A DNA stretch of 64,000 bases, from the NCBI RefSeq assembly GCF_001583435.1, contig NZ_CP013251.1, forward strand, positions 559,501 through 623,500, written 5' to 3'. The DNA is from Endozoicomonas montiporae CL-33 (GTDB lineage Bacteria; Pseudomonadota; Gammaproteobacteria; Pseudomonadales; Endozoicomonadaceae). Position numbers and translations under genes: made by a program. The notes under the pieces are model-generated. The model was not told the origin of the DNA, made no database searches, and saw nothing but the letters and a program-made list of their open reading frames with translations. This document shows positions 28,086-37,417 of this stretch, piece by piece (position 1 is the first letter of the stretch; the number at the start of each line of letters is the position of its first letter).

Positions 28086-28955
28086 TCAGGCGACACTGGT
28101 TTCGCGTGAAATAATGGCTGCGAGCTGGTCGTTGTCCTGTGTCATTATGTCGGCTTCGTAACAAGGTTTTCCTGCAACGGAAAGAATAGTGGCTGATGCA
28201 TCAGGAAAAGGTAGAAAATCGCCTTTATTCATGGATAACAGTGTTTCCAGAGAGATCTGGTCCATGGCAATACTGGCTGTCAGCATCATTGGCACGCAGG
28301 ATAATGAACGCTTCAGCTGATTGAGCATGGACGTTGTATTGCGTTTATTGGTTCTGCTTTCTATTGCCTGTTTGAGTATTGTGGTCGGGTACTCGATTTT
28401 AATAAAACCAGAGGTTTCATCGATCTGAACCTCAAACAGATCGGTGGCAATATGATCATTTTTCTTGCTATGGATTCTGTAAGCGTCAGAAGCTTCCCGG
28501 GCATCTCTGAGCATTTCAATATTAAATTCGCCCACTGACGACATGGACTCTCTCATGTGCTGGAGTAACAGGGTGGTTACACGACCGTACAAACGCCACT
28601 CGGCCGAGGTAGGCTGCCTTGATTCTGTCCGGGGGCAAAACTTGTCCAGCTGCCCGCCGAAAATTTTCTCGATCAGCGTCCGAAACAGTTTTTGTTCTAT
28701 CACAATCAGGCAATAGCTGTTTTTATATTGGTTAACCGATGCCCAGCTTTTGAAACAAAGGTGGTCACTGTCTTCATTCATCGATTTCCACTCTATAGAA
28801 GACGATGTATCTACATGAACCAGGCTTTGGGTCAATTCAGCAAGGTCTCTTTCAAGCATTGCCCCGCAGGATTTTACGGCTTTGTTGAAAACTCTTTCGT
28901 ACTTTTGCAGGCTGTTGCCTGCCATATGCAGATCATAGGGGGTTACAGAGGTCAC
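28086..28955 (-). CDS. Orphan FliM-like (SpoA domain) protein
   Basis: 289 aa. The C-terminal ~70 residues (VPMMLTASIAMDQISLETLLSMNKGDFLPF...) match the SpoA fold of FliM/FliN, the flagellar C-ring, and of type III secretion SctQ: a strand, then ISLETLLSMNKGD, then a short beta-rich end. The N-terminal 200 residues resemble the FliM middle domain only in general layout (QKYERVFNKAVKSCGAMLERDL at the start). No other flagellar or secretion gene is near, so this is an isolated paralogue. It could work in a C-ring encoded elsewhere or in chemotactic switching. The family call is fair; the role is open. Confidence 0.6.
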   Translation of the reverse strand: MTSVTPYDLHMAGNSLQKYERVFNKAVKSCGAMLERDLAELTQSLVHVDTSSSIEWKSMNEDSDHLCFKSWASVNQYKNSYCLIVIEQKLFRTLIEKIFGGQLDKFCPRTESRQPTSAEWRLYGRVTTLLLQHMRESMSSVGEFNIEMLRDAREASDAYRIHSKKNDHIATDLFEVQIDETSGFIKIEYPTTILKQAIESRTNKRNTTSMLNQLKRSLSCVPMMLTASIAMDQISLETLLSMNKGDFLPFPDASATILSVAGKPCYEADIMTQDNDQLAAIISRETSVA

Positions 28956-29272
28956 TCAGAGGGTTCCATGCAGACAGGAATGGGTAGGGAATAAATCAAT
29001 AGCAATGCATAAATATTACGCTGCCCGCATGATATATTGCTTTTCGTGTGGCTCAATAAGTGGATTTATACACTGTGTATTAAGTCTGTCGAAGCCTTGA
29101 CGGGGTAACAGGCAGGTTGTCGGGAATGGATTTGTCAGTGTGTGATTTTTTCTAGGTAAAAGTACAGTGTCGTGTTTCTGCGATACGATTGCAGCGCTCT
29201 GTAAGTAGTTTTGTATGGGTAATTGCTTACAATAGTGACCATAAAAAAACAGGTTCTCAGGAAGTGTACCTT
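28956..29272. other. Divergent intergenic region
   Basis: 317 bp between the starts of the FliM-like gene (leftward) and the hydroxyacid dehydrogenase (rightward). It must hold both promoters. I see no clear repeat, hairpin or regulator site. An in-frame 28-codon extension of the dehydrogenase (from 29189) is ignored because homology and a ribosome site (AGGAAG) favour 29273. Confidence 0.35.
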
Positions 29273-30217
29273 ATGACAGAAAGAGTTAATGCCGTATTGC
29301 TGGATAGTGCAACACTGGGGGAAGGCACGGCACTGGATCCGTTTGTTTTCCTGCCGATTGATCTGACGGTTTATGAACAGACGACGACAGAACAGGTGTC
29401 TGAGCGTATCGCTAACGCCGATATTGTTTTGACCAATAAAGTGGTTCTTAATGCCGATACACTCCGGCTTGCCAGTCAGTTGAAGTATGTAGGTGTTCTG
29501 GCCACCGGTATGAATAATGTAGATCTGGCCGCTGCGTCAGAACAGGGTATAACGGTCAGAAATGTTGCCGGTTACAGTACAGTCAGTGTCGCTCAACATA
29601 CCATGGCAATGATATTGTCACTGGCGCAGTCGCTGCCTGCTTATCACAGTGATGTGATGAACGGTGTCTGGCAGAAGAGCGAAATGTTCTGCCGCCTTGA
29701 TCACCCTGTTATGGAGCTGACTGGCAAGAAGCTGTTGATCGTTGGTTATGGTGCTCTCGGGCAGGCAACAGCCAGGCTGGCAGAAGCGTTTGGCATGGAT
29801 GTGTATAAAGCCAGAGTTCCGGGCTCGGAATCAGCCTCTGATGATCGCATTGAGCTGGATGAGGGCTTAGCCCTTGCTGATGTTGTCAGTCTGCATTGCC
29901 CTCTCACGGAAGACACCCGACATCTGATTGATGCCAGACGGTTGTCTCTTATGAAATCTCATGCCTTGCTGATTAACACCGCCCGTGGCGGCATTGTTGA
30001 TGAGCAGGCACTGGCTGAGGCCTTGCAGACAGGGATTCTTGGTGGTGCGGGTTTCGATGTGCTGACTACAGAGCCTCCTGTCAGTGGCAATCCTCTGTTA
30101 CAGATATCGTCACCCAACTTTATTCTCACACCGCACTGTGCCTGGGGAAGCCCTGAATCTCGAAACCGGGTTGTCGAACTGGCCGCAGATTATCTCAAAG
30201 CCTTTCTTGATCAATAA
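29273..30217 (+). CDS. D-2-hydroxyacid dehydrogenase (HprA / glycerate dehydrogenase-like)
   Basis: NAD(P)-dependent reductase of 2-keto acids such as hydroxypyruvate or glyoxylate. 314 aa from ATG 29273 (MTERVNAVLLDSATLG), with AGGAAG upstream. The Rossmann dinucleotide motif is GYGALGQATARLAEAFG. The catalytic Arg is in NTARGGIVDEQAL, Glu in DVLTTEPP and His in LTPHCAW. The LDSATLGEGTALDP opening is like HprA of Methylobacterium and its proteobacterial relatives, so glycerate dehydrogenase is the best substrate guess. It stands alone and is followed by a hairpin. Confidence 0.85.
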   Translation: MTERVNAVLLDSATLGEGTALDPFVFLPIDLTVYEQTTTEQVSERIANADIVLTNKVVLNADTLRLASQLKYVGVLATGMNNVDLAAASEQGITVRNVAGYSTVSVAQHTMAMILSLAQSLPAYHSDVMNGVWQKSEMFCRLDHPVMELTGKKLLIVGYGALGQATARLAEAFGMDVYKARVPGSESASDDRIELDEGLALADVVSLHCPLTEDTRHLIDARRLSLMKSHALLINTARGGIVDEQALAEALQTGILGGAGFDVLTTEPPVSGNPLLQISSPNFILTPHCAWGSPESRNRVVELAADYLKAFLDQ

Positions 30218-30223
30218 CCATCG

Positions 30224-30251
30224 TGCCGCCCGGGTGATGACCTGAGCGGCA
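30224..30251 (+). terminator. Hairpin after hydroxyacid dehydrogenase
   Basis: TGCCGC (30224) pairs with GCGGCA (ending 30251), with further imperfect pairing inside (GGGT/ACC). A weak terminator candidate without a long T-run. Confidence 0.45.
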
Positions 30252-30323
30252 ACGGTCTTTCAAGCCATGCTCTCTTGTGCCGAAACAGAACAGTACGACG
30301 GGTACTGAATAAAAGGCACTTCA

Positions 30324-31676
30324 ATGAAATTAGCTGCGGGGCATTTTCTATCAGGGGCTGTAGCTCTAATTCTTTTAATAACTGGTGGTGTTGCTTCTGC
30401 TGAAAGTATTGTCAGTTGTCCTGTCGGTATGAAGTATCAGGGGAATACTTGCTATCAGCCCTGTAAGTCGGGTTATGAGGAGGATGGTCTTGTTTGTCGG
30501 CAGGGGTGCTCCAGCGGCTTTAGCTGGGATGGCTCTGCCTGCTCGAAACTTTACGGTCTGGTCAGTTATTACCCCGACAGTTACACGCGCTCTACCAGTG
30601 TACCTGAAGTGTGTGATTCATCGTCTTTCAGTAAAGCGCTGTCTGCCCCCGGTTCTGCGGAACCATTTACCCTGGTGGTGTCATCCGACAGCCAGTACCC
30701 ATGGTGGAGTAGAACCGAGGAGAATACGGAAGAAACCAAAAGAAGGGGGGAGCTGACCAACAAACAACAAATCAGGGCGATGAATACTATCACCAACATC
30801 ACACACGCTTCGGGTGAGCAAACGGTGACAGGAACCTGGCCTGATAACAATAACCTGACGGACTCAAGGCGTGGCAAAGCCATACCCAAACCCAAAGGGG
30901 TAATTATTAACGGTGATCTGACGGCTTTCTGGCATGACTGGCAGGTAGAAAAGTATATGGATCTGTACCATCGAAATGACGATGATCCGAATAATCAGGA
31001 AAACCTGAAACTGGATTTGTTCCCGGGTCTTGGCAATCACGACTATGCGAATAATGCTAATGATTGCTGGTGGGGGCGGAATCTGGAATACGTTGTGTTA
31101 GGAGCGGATGGCTGTGCTAAAAATGCTGCCCACTACATTAAAAAGATGGTCAGTTGTCAGCAGGTGAGTAACTTTCCTTCATCAAAGGTCGTTGCTTTTG
31201 ATGAAAACAGTCTGGCTTATACCTGGGCTGAGGGGCAATACTACTTTATCCAGCTGAATAATTATCCTACCTACTCCTACAGTGACATAGATGTGTCTGC
31301 ATCGGTGACATGGCTTGGTAACGAATTAAACCGTGCGAAAGCGGCTGGTTATCGCAACGTGTTGCTTATGCACGATTACGGAGAACATATGAGGCAGAGT
31401 AACTCGGAATTTATTTCTGCCATTGCAGGTAAAAATGTCGTGGCTATTTTTGCAGGACATGTCCACAGCAGTAACGGCTATGTTGGTAGCGTACCCGGCT
31501 ATCCGCATATTCCTTTGTTTCGCAGTGGAGCCGCTGAATACAATACATTTTTACTGGCGGAATTTGGTAAGGATTTTATGACCATTGGCGTCGTCAGTAG
31601 TCTGGAGGGCAAGCCGACATTTCTTGATCCCCGTTCCAGTCGGAAAATGAAGACTATCCAGTTTTCTTCACCCTGA
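30324..31676 (+). CDS. Secreted calcineurin-like metallophosphoesterase with Cys-rich N-terminus
   Basis: 450 aa. Signal peptide at 1-26 (FLSGAVALILLITGGVASA). A compact Cys-rich segment follows (about 30-70, eight Cys as CPVGMKYQGNTCYQPC, then two CKSGY/CSSGF-type repeats), resembling short extracellular EGF-like or plant-lectin-like modules. The rest is a metallophosphoesterase domain with dimetal motifs DSQYPWW, GDLTAFWHDW, GNHDY, a later MHDYGEH and AGHVHS. It is exported and probably acts on phosphoesters outside the cytoplasm; the substrate cannot be told. A strong hairpin follows. The Cys module is unusual for a bacterial enzyme of this class. Confidence 0.82.
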   Translation: MKLAAGHFLSGAVALILLITGGVASAESIVSCPVGMKYQGNTCYQPCKSGYEEDGLVCRQGCSSGFSWDGSACSKLYGLVSYYPDSYTRSTSVPEVCDSSSFSKALSAPGSAEPFTLVVSSDSQYPWWSRTEENTEETKRRGELTNKQQIRAMNTITNITHASGEQTVTGTWPDNNNLTDSRRGKAIPKPKGVIINGDLTAFWHDWQVEKYMDLYHRNDDDPNNQENLKLDLFPGLGNHDYANNANDCWWGRNLEYVVLGADGCAKNAAHYIKKMVSCQQVSNFPSSKVVAFDENSLAYTWAEGQYYFIQLNNYPTYSYSDIDVSASVTWLGNELNRAKAAGYRNVLLMHDYGEHMRQSNSEFISAIAGKNVVAIFAGHVHSSNGYVGSVPGYPHIPLFRSGAAEYNTFLLAEFGKDFMTIGVVSSLEGKPTFLDPRSSRKMKTIQFSSP

Positions 31677-31685
31677 CTGAGCAGA

Positions 31686-31706
31686 GGGCCAGCTGTGCGC
31701 TGGCCC
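31686..31706. terminator. Hairpin between convergent genes
   Basis: GGGCCAGC and GCTGGCCC form a perfect 8-bp stem with a 5-nt loop between the metallophosphoesterase and the convergent membrane-protein gene. Likely a shared terminator, though the T-run is lacking. Confidence 0.5.
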
Positions 31707-31735
31707 ATCCTTACTGATTACAAACTCTGACCTGA

Positions 31736-32470
31736 TTAATACTGAGATGATGGAATGAAATGAGGCTTCCAAACGTCAGTGGCTTCCATATAGGGCGGTG
31801 ATAAGGATGCTTTTTCATCCTTTGGCCTTGGGCTGTTTTTCTCGGCATCCAGATGCTCGAGCTCCACAACCAGTCCCTCCCAGAAGGGAACGTGATTCTC
31901 CAGGTACTCCAGTCTTTCCAGATCTTTGCCTTTGAGTTGTTCGAGGCCGCTGCGATGCCTTTTCCTGAGAGTCTCAAGTTCTTTTCTGCTTGATTTTGCC
32001 TCGCAACGAAGACGCTTCTCCGGAGATTTCAAGGTCAGGTACAGGGCGGTTTTTATACCATTATAAATGCCCCCCAGAGCAAAGCCGATCGCACCTCCAA
32101 TCAGACCCCCTTTGGCTGCCCCTATGGCAGTAGAAACCCCCATGGCCAGGAGGCTGGGTGGGAAACCTATGGTCGCGACAATAGCGGTGGTAAGGCCCAT
32201 GATTGCACCACCAATGGCACCCAGCTGCATGCCGGTCTTGCCCACTTTGCGTGCTCCTATCCAGGCGCTGTGACAGGCTTCTTTCAGAACGCCTTTGCCT
32301 GAAAAGGTAAAGCCCTCCAGAATCTGTTCCCTGCTGCGCCTTACGGTGTGATGCCCCAATTTGCCAGTCATACTAATGTCTTCTGGCACCTCATGATAAG
32401 CAGGTAAACCCTCATGGAGATCGACACGGGGATTCCCCGTGTTGTTTGTATCCCTGTATTGTGTGTACAT
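31736..32470 (-). CDS. Unknown protein with glycine-zipper membrane segments
   Basis: 244 aa from the ATG at 32470 (MYTQYRDTNNTGN), which has a strong AAGGAGG site. An in-frame extension to 32752 has no support. The middle (about residues 75-150) is Gly/Ala-rich with small-residue spacing (GAIGGAIMGLTTAIVATIGF, AAKGGLIGGAIGFALGGI). This is two or three membrane helices of the glycine-zipper kind found in pore-forming or membrane-inserting proteins. The C-terminus is a charged coiled coil (SSRKELETLRKRHRSGLEQL) and a Pro-rich tail. Not recognised; possibly a secreted membrane-active protein, which is inference only. Confidence 0.6.
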   Translation of the reverse strand: MYTQYRDTNNTGNPRVDLHEGLPAYHEVPEDISMTGKLGHHTVRRSREQILEGFTFSGKGVLKEACHSAWIGARKVGKTGMQLGAIGGAIMGLTTAIVATIGFPPSLLAMGVSTAIGAAKGGLIGGAIGFALGGIYNGIKTALYLTLKSPEKRLRCEAKSSRKELETLRKRHRSGLEQLKGKDLERLEYLENHVPFWEGLVVELEHLDAEKNSPRPKDEKASLSPPYMEATDVWKPHFIPSSQY

Positions 32471-32781
32471 ATCAGCCTCCTTGTTTTTGTAGTGCTGGAA
32501 GGATTGTATGGGGCTAACTGCTTGAATGGCATAACAAAACCGTAAGTATTGATAACACAACCAAAGTACAGACTGTGTCCGGAATGCTCTAAGGATGTAC
32601 TCCGGTGAAGCGCAGAAAAGCCTGATGTAGCGAATGCACGTATCTCCCGGTGACCGATCCTGCTTGCAACGATGGTCACAGTTCTCTAAAATTCCCGCTC
32701 TTTGTATGCTGGGCTTGGTGTAAAGAGTCATGCTGGCTGTCTTTTCAGTCACTCATGTTCAATACGCTTTCCCAACTCCTT

Positions 32782-32820
32782 GCCTTACCGCACTTTCTTT
32801 TTGAGAGGCGAGCGGAAGGC
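32782..32820 (+). promoter_or_regulatory. Candidate S6:S18 leader of the rpsF operon
   Basis: Just upstream of rpsF, GCCTT-A-CCGC (32782-32791) can pair with GCGG-A-AGGC (32812-32820) around a ~20-nt loop. It is followed by the ribosome site AAGGAG. A hairpin exposing a CCG next to the stem is the known form of the bacterial rpsF leader through which the S6:S18 complex represses its own operon. The match is by eye and has not been scored against the family model. Confidence 0.45.
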
Positions 32821-32843
32821 TTTCAACCCGTAAGGAGCAAATA

Positions 32844-33245
32844 ATGCGTCATTACGAAATTGTTTTCCTGGTTCACCCAGACCAGAGCGAGCAAGTACCA
32901 GCGATGGTAGAGCGTTACACCCGCGCTATCTCCGAAAATGGCGGTCAGGTACACCGTCTGGAAGATTGGGGCCGTCGTCAGCTGGCTTACCCAATCAACA
33001 AAATCCACAAAGCTCACTATGTTCTGATGAACATTGAGTGTGGCAACGAAATCCTGAGCGAGCTGACTGACAACTTCCGTTACAACGATGCCGTTATCCG
33101 TAACATGGTTATTCGTCGTGACGAAGCGATCACTGAAGCTTCTATCATGATGCAGGCTGAAGAGAAGCGTGACCGTCGTGACGACCGTCGCGAAGAGCGT
33201 CGTGAAGACGCTGCTCCAGCTGCTGAAGAAGCTCCAGCTGCTTAA
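32844..33245 (+). CDS. rpsF: Ribosomal protein bS6
   Basis: 30S subunit protein that binds 16S rRNA together with S18. Begins [18 protein letters not shown], the usual S6 start, and keeps [17 protein letters not shown] and MNIECG. 133 aa, with a charged Arg/Asp/Glu tail and an Ala/Pro-rich end. The AAGGAG site is 6 bp upstream. First gene of rpsF-rpsR-DUF2232-rplI. No priB lies between rpsF and rpsR, unlike E. coli. Confidence 0.97.
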   Translation: MRHYEIVFLVHPDQSEQVPAMVERYTRAISENGGQVHRLEDWGRRQLAYPINKIHKAHYVLMNIECGNEILSELTDNFRYNDAVIRNMVIRRDEAITEASIMMQAEEKRDRRDDRREERREDAAPAAEEAPAA

Positions 33246-33292
33246 GAAGCTGCTGAATAATCATTACTCGCTTAATTTAAGGAGACGTTGTC

Positions 33293-33517
33293 ATGGCACG
33301 TTTTTTCCGTCGCAGGAAGTTTTGCCGTTTCACCGCTGAAGGCGTGAAAGAGATCGATTACAAAGATCTGAACACCCTGAAAGCCTATATTTCTGAAACT
33401 GGTAAGATCGTACCTAGCCGTATTACCGGTACCAAGGCTCGTTACCAGCGTCAGCTGGCCACTGCTATCAAACGCGCTCGTATGGTAGCTCTGCTGCCAT
33501 TCACCGATCGTCACTGA
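33293..33517 (+). CDS. rpsR: Ribosomal protein bS18
   Basis: 74 aa, [18 protein letters not shown]..., with the conserved [20 protein letters not shown] block that contacts 16S rRNA. Partner of S6. Preceded by AAGGAG and 47 bp after rpsF. Confidence 0.97.
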   Translation: MARFFRRRKFCRFTAEGVKEIDYKDLNTLKAYISETGKIVPSRITGTKARYQRQLATAIKRARMVALLPFTDRH

Positions 33518-33547
33518 TATCCGGTAATTGGAACTAAGGTATAGCTA

Positions 33548-34432
33548 ATGCGTGGACTGGCAAATTATGCAATGCGTGGCCCGAAACAGGCTCTGTTTAT
33601 GGCCGTGTTGTTTGCCAGCATCCCAATGTTGTTCTGGCTCAGTTCGGCCATCATTGCCCTGGTCATACTGCGACGCGGTATTGACCATGGTTTGAAGGTG
33701 CTGATGTGGGCTCTGCTTCCGGCGATAGGCTGGGCAGCTGCTGGTCAGTTCAACGTATTGACAGGTCTGTTGGCGACAACGCTACTGGCCTGTACATTAC
33801 GCCAGACGGTTTCCTGGCCGAAGACACTCCTGGCGCTGGTTCCGGTAGGAGGAGCAATAGCTCTTTCGCTGTTCCAGCTGGCACCGCAGCAAATCGCTCT
33901 GCTTTCCGAGGCAGTCATGAGTCTTCTTGTGAAGATTCTGCCGGAGCAGGGTGCAAAGAGCACGGTCGACATAGGAACTCAGCTGAAACCGTTAGTTGAG
34001 TACGGTGTGATAGGAATGCTTGCCTGGTTTACCTTGGTAAGCGGTGTGTTGTCGCTGGTGCTGGCGCGAGCCTGGCAGTCAGTTTTGTACAACCCCGGCG
34101 GATTTGGTAACGAATTCCGCCGTGTCATTCTGCCACCTGTTGCCAGCATCGTATTGCTGGCCCTGACTCTGGGAGGATCGGCACTGTCACCTGTGTTGAC
34201 AGCACTGATTCCAATAGCTTCGTTGCCACTGTTTATTGCAGGCATCGCCCTGGTACATGGGTTGGTTAACCTGAAACAGCTGGGAAGCTTCTGGCTGGTA
34301 GGCATGTATATGTTGCTGATTCTTGTCACGCAACTGGCATACCCGGTTATTGTTTTGACAGCCTGTTTTGACAGCGTATTCGATTTCCGCCGCCGAGCGG
34401 CAAACCGGATCGCGCAGAACGGGCCAAAATAA
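33548..34432 (+). CDS. DUF2232 / YybS-like membrane protein
   Basis: 294 aa with seven or so hydrophobic helices from residue ~16 to 280 ([77 protein letters not shown]). Genes of this family commonly lie between rpsR and rplI in Pseudomonas-type genomes. Inner-membrane protein of unknown function; related Firmicute YybS proteins sit next to rplI as well. Confidence 0.8.
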   Translation: MRGLANYAMRGPKQALFMAVLFASIPMLFWLSSAIIALVILRRGIDHGLKVLMWALLPAIGWAAAGQFNVLTGLLATTLLACTLRQTVSWPKTLLALVPVGGAIALSLFQLAPQQIALLSEAVMSLLVKILPEQGAKSTVDIGTQLKPLVEYGVIGMLAWFTLVSGVLSLVLARAWQSVLYNPGGFGNEFRRVILPPVASIVLLALTLGGSALSPVLTALIPIASLPLFIAGIALVHGLVNLKQLGSFWLVGMYMLLILVTQLAYPVIVLTACFDSVFDFRRRAANRIAQNGPK

Positions 34433-34449
34433 AAGGTAAGAGGTTAGCG

Positions 34450-34896
34450 ATGGACGTTATCCTGCTTGAGAAAATCGCCAATCTGGGCGACCTGGGCGAC
34501 AAGGTAACCGTTAAATCCGGTTACGGTCGTAACTTCCTGATCCCATTCAGCAAGGCTGTTCCAGCTACTAAAGACAACGTAGCTGCTTTTGAAGCTCGTC
34601 GGGCTGAACTGGAAAAGGCTGCTTCCGAGAAGCTGGCTGGTGCTGAGAAGCGCGCAGCTGAAATGTCTGAAATCGAACTGACCCTGACTGCTAAGGCAGG
34701 CGACGAAGGCAAGCTGTTCGGTTCTATCGGTCCTCGCGATCTGGCTGAAGCTATCACCTCCGCTGGTGTTACTGTTGCCAAGAGCGAAATCCGTATGGCT
34801 GAAGGTCCTATTCGCGCTACTGGCGAATACGACGTTGCCATCCAGCTGCACACTGATGTTGCAGCGACTATCAAGGTATTCATTGAAGCTGAGTAA
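34450..34896 (+). CDS. rplI: Ribosomal protein bL9
   Basis: 148 aa; [32 protein letters not shown] is the canonical bL9 N-terminal rRNA-binding domain. A long connecting helix and a C-terminal domain ([16 protein letters not shown]) follow. Last gene of the operon, followed by a strong terminator. Confidence 0.97.
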   Translation: MDVILLEKIANLGDLGDKVTVKSGYGRNFLIPFSKAVPATKDNVAAFEARRAELEKAASEKLAGAEKRAAEMSEIELTLTAKAGDEGKLFGSIGPRDLAEAITSAGVTVAKSEIRMAEGPIRATGEYDVAIQLHTDVAATIKVFIEAE

Positions 34897-34920
34897 TTTC
34901 AGAGTCAATAATATTTGATG

Positions 34921-34955
34921 AAAAATGCCCGCAGGTTTCTGCGGGCATTTTTTTT
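34921..34955 (+). terminator. Rho-independent terminator of the rpsF-rplI operon
   Basis: AAAAATGCCCGCAG, loop GTTT, CTGCGGGCATTTTTTTT. A 14-bp stem directly followed by T's, the clearest terminator in the window. Confidence 0.9.
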
Positions 34956-35093
34956 AACTGAAAAAAAGTAAACATTTTTTCATCTATTGGTCACCTGTCT
35001 GACATATAGCGGGCGTTTAATTAACCCTGTTCTACGAATAATAAAAATTCCAAGCCCAAATTTTTCAAAATAAAAATCAAAAGGTTAAGAACG

Positions 35094-37085
35094 ATGAGCA
35101 GGGAAACGTCTGATCCAACGGTTTATAACAAAAGCAATAACCGACCCATGTCGGCAGTGCTGGATACAGAGCTGAGCCGCCGTAGTATTCTGCGTGGAGG
35201 GGCCGGACTGGCTGCACTGGGCTTTTTGTCGGGTATGGGACTAACGGGTTGTGAACTCAATGATTTAAAGCTGGGTTTCGACTCGATTCCCGGTGCCAGG
35301 CTGGATGCTGTGGCGGTAGCAAATGGTTACAGCGCGCAGGTTCTCGCTCCCTGGGGGACTCCTCTAAATCATCAGGCAAACCCGTGGAAAGACGACGGCA
35401 CCAATACATCACAGGATCAGCTCAATGCCGTGGGAATGCATCATGATGGCATGCATTTTTTTCCCCTGAATGGCAGCAGCAGAGAAGGCTTGTTGTGTAT
35501 CAATCACGAATACATTGACCAGAATGCCCTGCACCCTGAAGGTGGCACAGTGGTCAATGGCAAGCGTCCAGCAGAAGAAGTTCGCAAGGAAGTTTATGCT
35601 CATGGTGTTTCCGTGGTGCATATCAGATTGATTGATGGTGTTTGGGAGGTGGTGACTGACAGTCCTTATAATCGTCGCATTACTTCAGACACGGAGATGG
35701 ATGTTACAGGGCCCATAGCAGACAGTGGTTTGCTGGTGACAAAATACACGACCGGTCGCGGTGTTGAGAATATTGCCAGAGGCACAAATAACAACTGTGG
35801 CAATGGTTATACACCTTGGGGAACGTATCTTACCTGTGAAGAGAACTGGCCTTTTATCTTTGTGAACACAGGTACTCAGGATGCCGGTCAGGAACGAATG
35901 GGGATTCCGACGTCGGGTACCCGTTACGGCTGGGAAACCGCCGAGAATGGTCAGGATGATGAGTTTACCCGCTTCAATCTGACGCCTTCAGGCACTGATG
36001 CCACCGAAGATTATCGCAACGAAGCCAATGGGCATGGTTATGTGGTTGAAATCGACCCCTATAACCCGCAATCCCGTGCTGTTAAGCGAACGGCTCTGGG
36101 GCGCTTTCGCCATGAAGATGTAACGTTCGGCAAATTGAAAAAGGGTAAGCCTGTCGTGTTTTATACCGGGCATGACGGAAGGTTTGAATACATCTACAAG
36201 TTTGTATCTGCTAAACCATGGAATCCTGCCGATGCGCGACGGTTTGACCGGCTGGCTGTGGGTTCGAAGTATATGGACGATGGCATTCTTTATGTCGCCC
36301 GGTTCAGTGAAGAAGGTAAAGGTGTCTGGATTCCCTTACTCGAAGATACCCAAACCACCTCTGGACAGACCCTGGGAGAGGTCATTGGCTCGCAGGCTGA
36401 GATTATTCTTAACTGCCCATGGGCGGGAGATGCTGTTGGTGCAACGCCAATGGATCGTCCGGAATGGACTGCTGTCGATCCTGATACCGGCCTGGTGTAT
36501 GTCACTCTGACAAACAACACCCGCCGTACGGAAGTGAATGCAGCCAACCCGAGAAACAACAATAAGTTTGGTCATATTGTTCGCTGGGAAGAAGGTATGA
36601 CAGCCACAGAATTTAGCTGGGATTTCTTTGTTTTTGGGTCGCCAGCCAATGGTGACGGTGCTACCAACCTGTCTGGACTGACCGAGCTGAACGAATTTGC
36701 CAGCCCGGATGGTTTAATCTTTGACAGTCGTGGCATCCTCTGGGTGCAGACTGACAATGGTGCGGATGAAGTGGAAGAAAACACCAACGATCAGATGCTG
36801 GCAGTGATTCCATCCCGACTGAAACAAGCGGAATCGGGTGAACCGGATATTGGTGGTGATAATCAGGATCAACTGCGGCGATTTTTTGTGGGTCCAAATG
36901 GCTGTGAAGTGACTGGCCTGGCCTTTACGGGGAATAACAAACATTTCTTTGTGAATATTCAGCATCCGTCCAACTGGCCGTACAGTGCGAACGCTGCTGA
37001 GGAAACACCTGCGGATGTTAAGGTCAGACCCAGAGCATCTACCGTTGTTATTATGAAGAATGATGGTGGTGAGATTGGTGTGTAA
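35094..37085 (+). CDS. PhoX-family (DUF839) protein with Tat signal
   Basis: 663 aa. The twin-arginine signal SRRSILRGGAGLAALGF lies at about residues 29-45, and a possible lipobox LTGC follows, so the protein may be exported folded and lipid-anchored. The body is the PhoX/DUF839 beta-propeller (INHEYID, LTCEENWPF, GRFRHEDVTFG, YTGHDGRFEYIYKFV, GPNGCEVTGLAFT, NIQHPS). PhoX enzymes are calcium- and iron-dependent alkaline phosphatases. Many DUF839 proteins are unproven, so phosphatase activity is likely but not certain. The monocistronic layout, with its own terminator at 37111, fits phosphate regulation; no Pho box was recognised. Confidence 0.85.
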   Translation: MSRETSDPTVYNKSNNRPMSAVLDTELSRRSILRGGAGLAALGFLSGMGLTGCELNDLKLGFDSIPGARLDAVAVANGYSAQVLAPWGTPLNHQANPWKDDGTNTSQDQLNAVGMHHDGMHFFPLNGSSREGLLCINHEYIDQNALHPEGGTVVNGKRPAEEVRKEVYAHGVSVVHIRLIDGVWEVVTDSPYNRRITSDTEMDVTGPIADSGLLVTKYTTGRGVENIARGTNNNCGNGYTPWGTYLTCEENWPFIFVNTGTQDAGQERMGIPTSGTRYGWETAENGQDDEFTRFNLTPSGTDATEDYRNEANGHGYVVEIDPYNPQSRAVKRTALGRFRHEDVTFGKLKKGKPVVFYTGHDGRFEYIYKFVSAKPWNPADARRFDRLAVGSKYMDDGILYVARFSEEGKGVWIPLLEDTQTTSGQTLGEVIGSQAEIILNCPWAGDAVGATPMDRPEWTAVDPDTGLVYVTLTNNTRRTEVNAANPRNNNKFGHIVRWEEGMTATEFSWDFFVFGSPANGDGATNLSGLTELNEFASPDGLIFDSRGILWVQTDNGADEVEENTNDQMLAVIPSRLKQAESGEPDIGGDNQDQLRRFFVGPNGCEVTGLAFTGNNKHFFVNIQHPSNWPYSANAAEETPADVKVRPRASTVVIMKNDGGEIGV

Positions 37086-37110
37086 CGTTTGCGGCCAAGC
37101 CATTGAATAG

Positions 37111-37144
37111 AAGAGCCCGGCTTTGCAATCAGGTCGGGTTCTTT
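37111..37144 (+). terminator. Terminator after PhoX gene
   Basis: AAGAGCCCG pairs with CGGGTTCTT (one wobble), followed by a TTCC/TTTTTTT-rich stretch. Confidence 0.6.
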
Positions 37145-37417
37145 TCCTCTGCTTTTTTTGAATAATGATTCTTTTGATCATCATTGTTAGCGGTCTACAA
37201 CAATACTCAAATGATGATGTTAAGTGTTAGTACGAATGGCGGTTTAGGTGCGATTTGTTCTATTTTGGAGGATTGCTAAGAGAAAATTAACATTACCTGC
37301 ATAAGAATGCTGAAGTTGTTTTATCTTCATGCGTAATAATGGAAAAATTTGTGTTTAACGAATTAAAAAACATTAACTCTCGCCCATTGCCGTTTCAGTA
37401 CTACACCGCAAAGGAAC

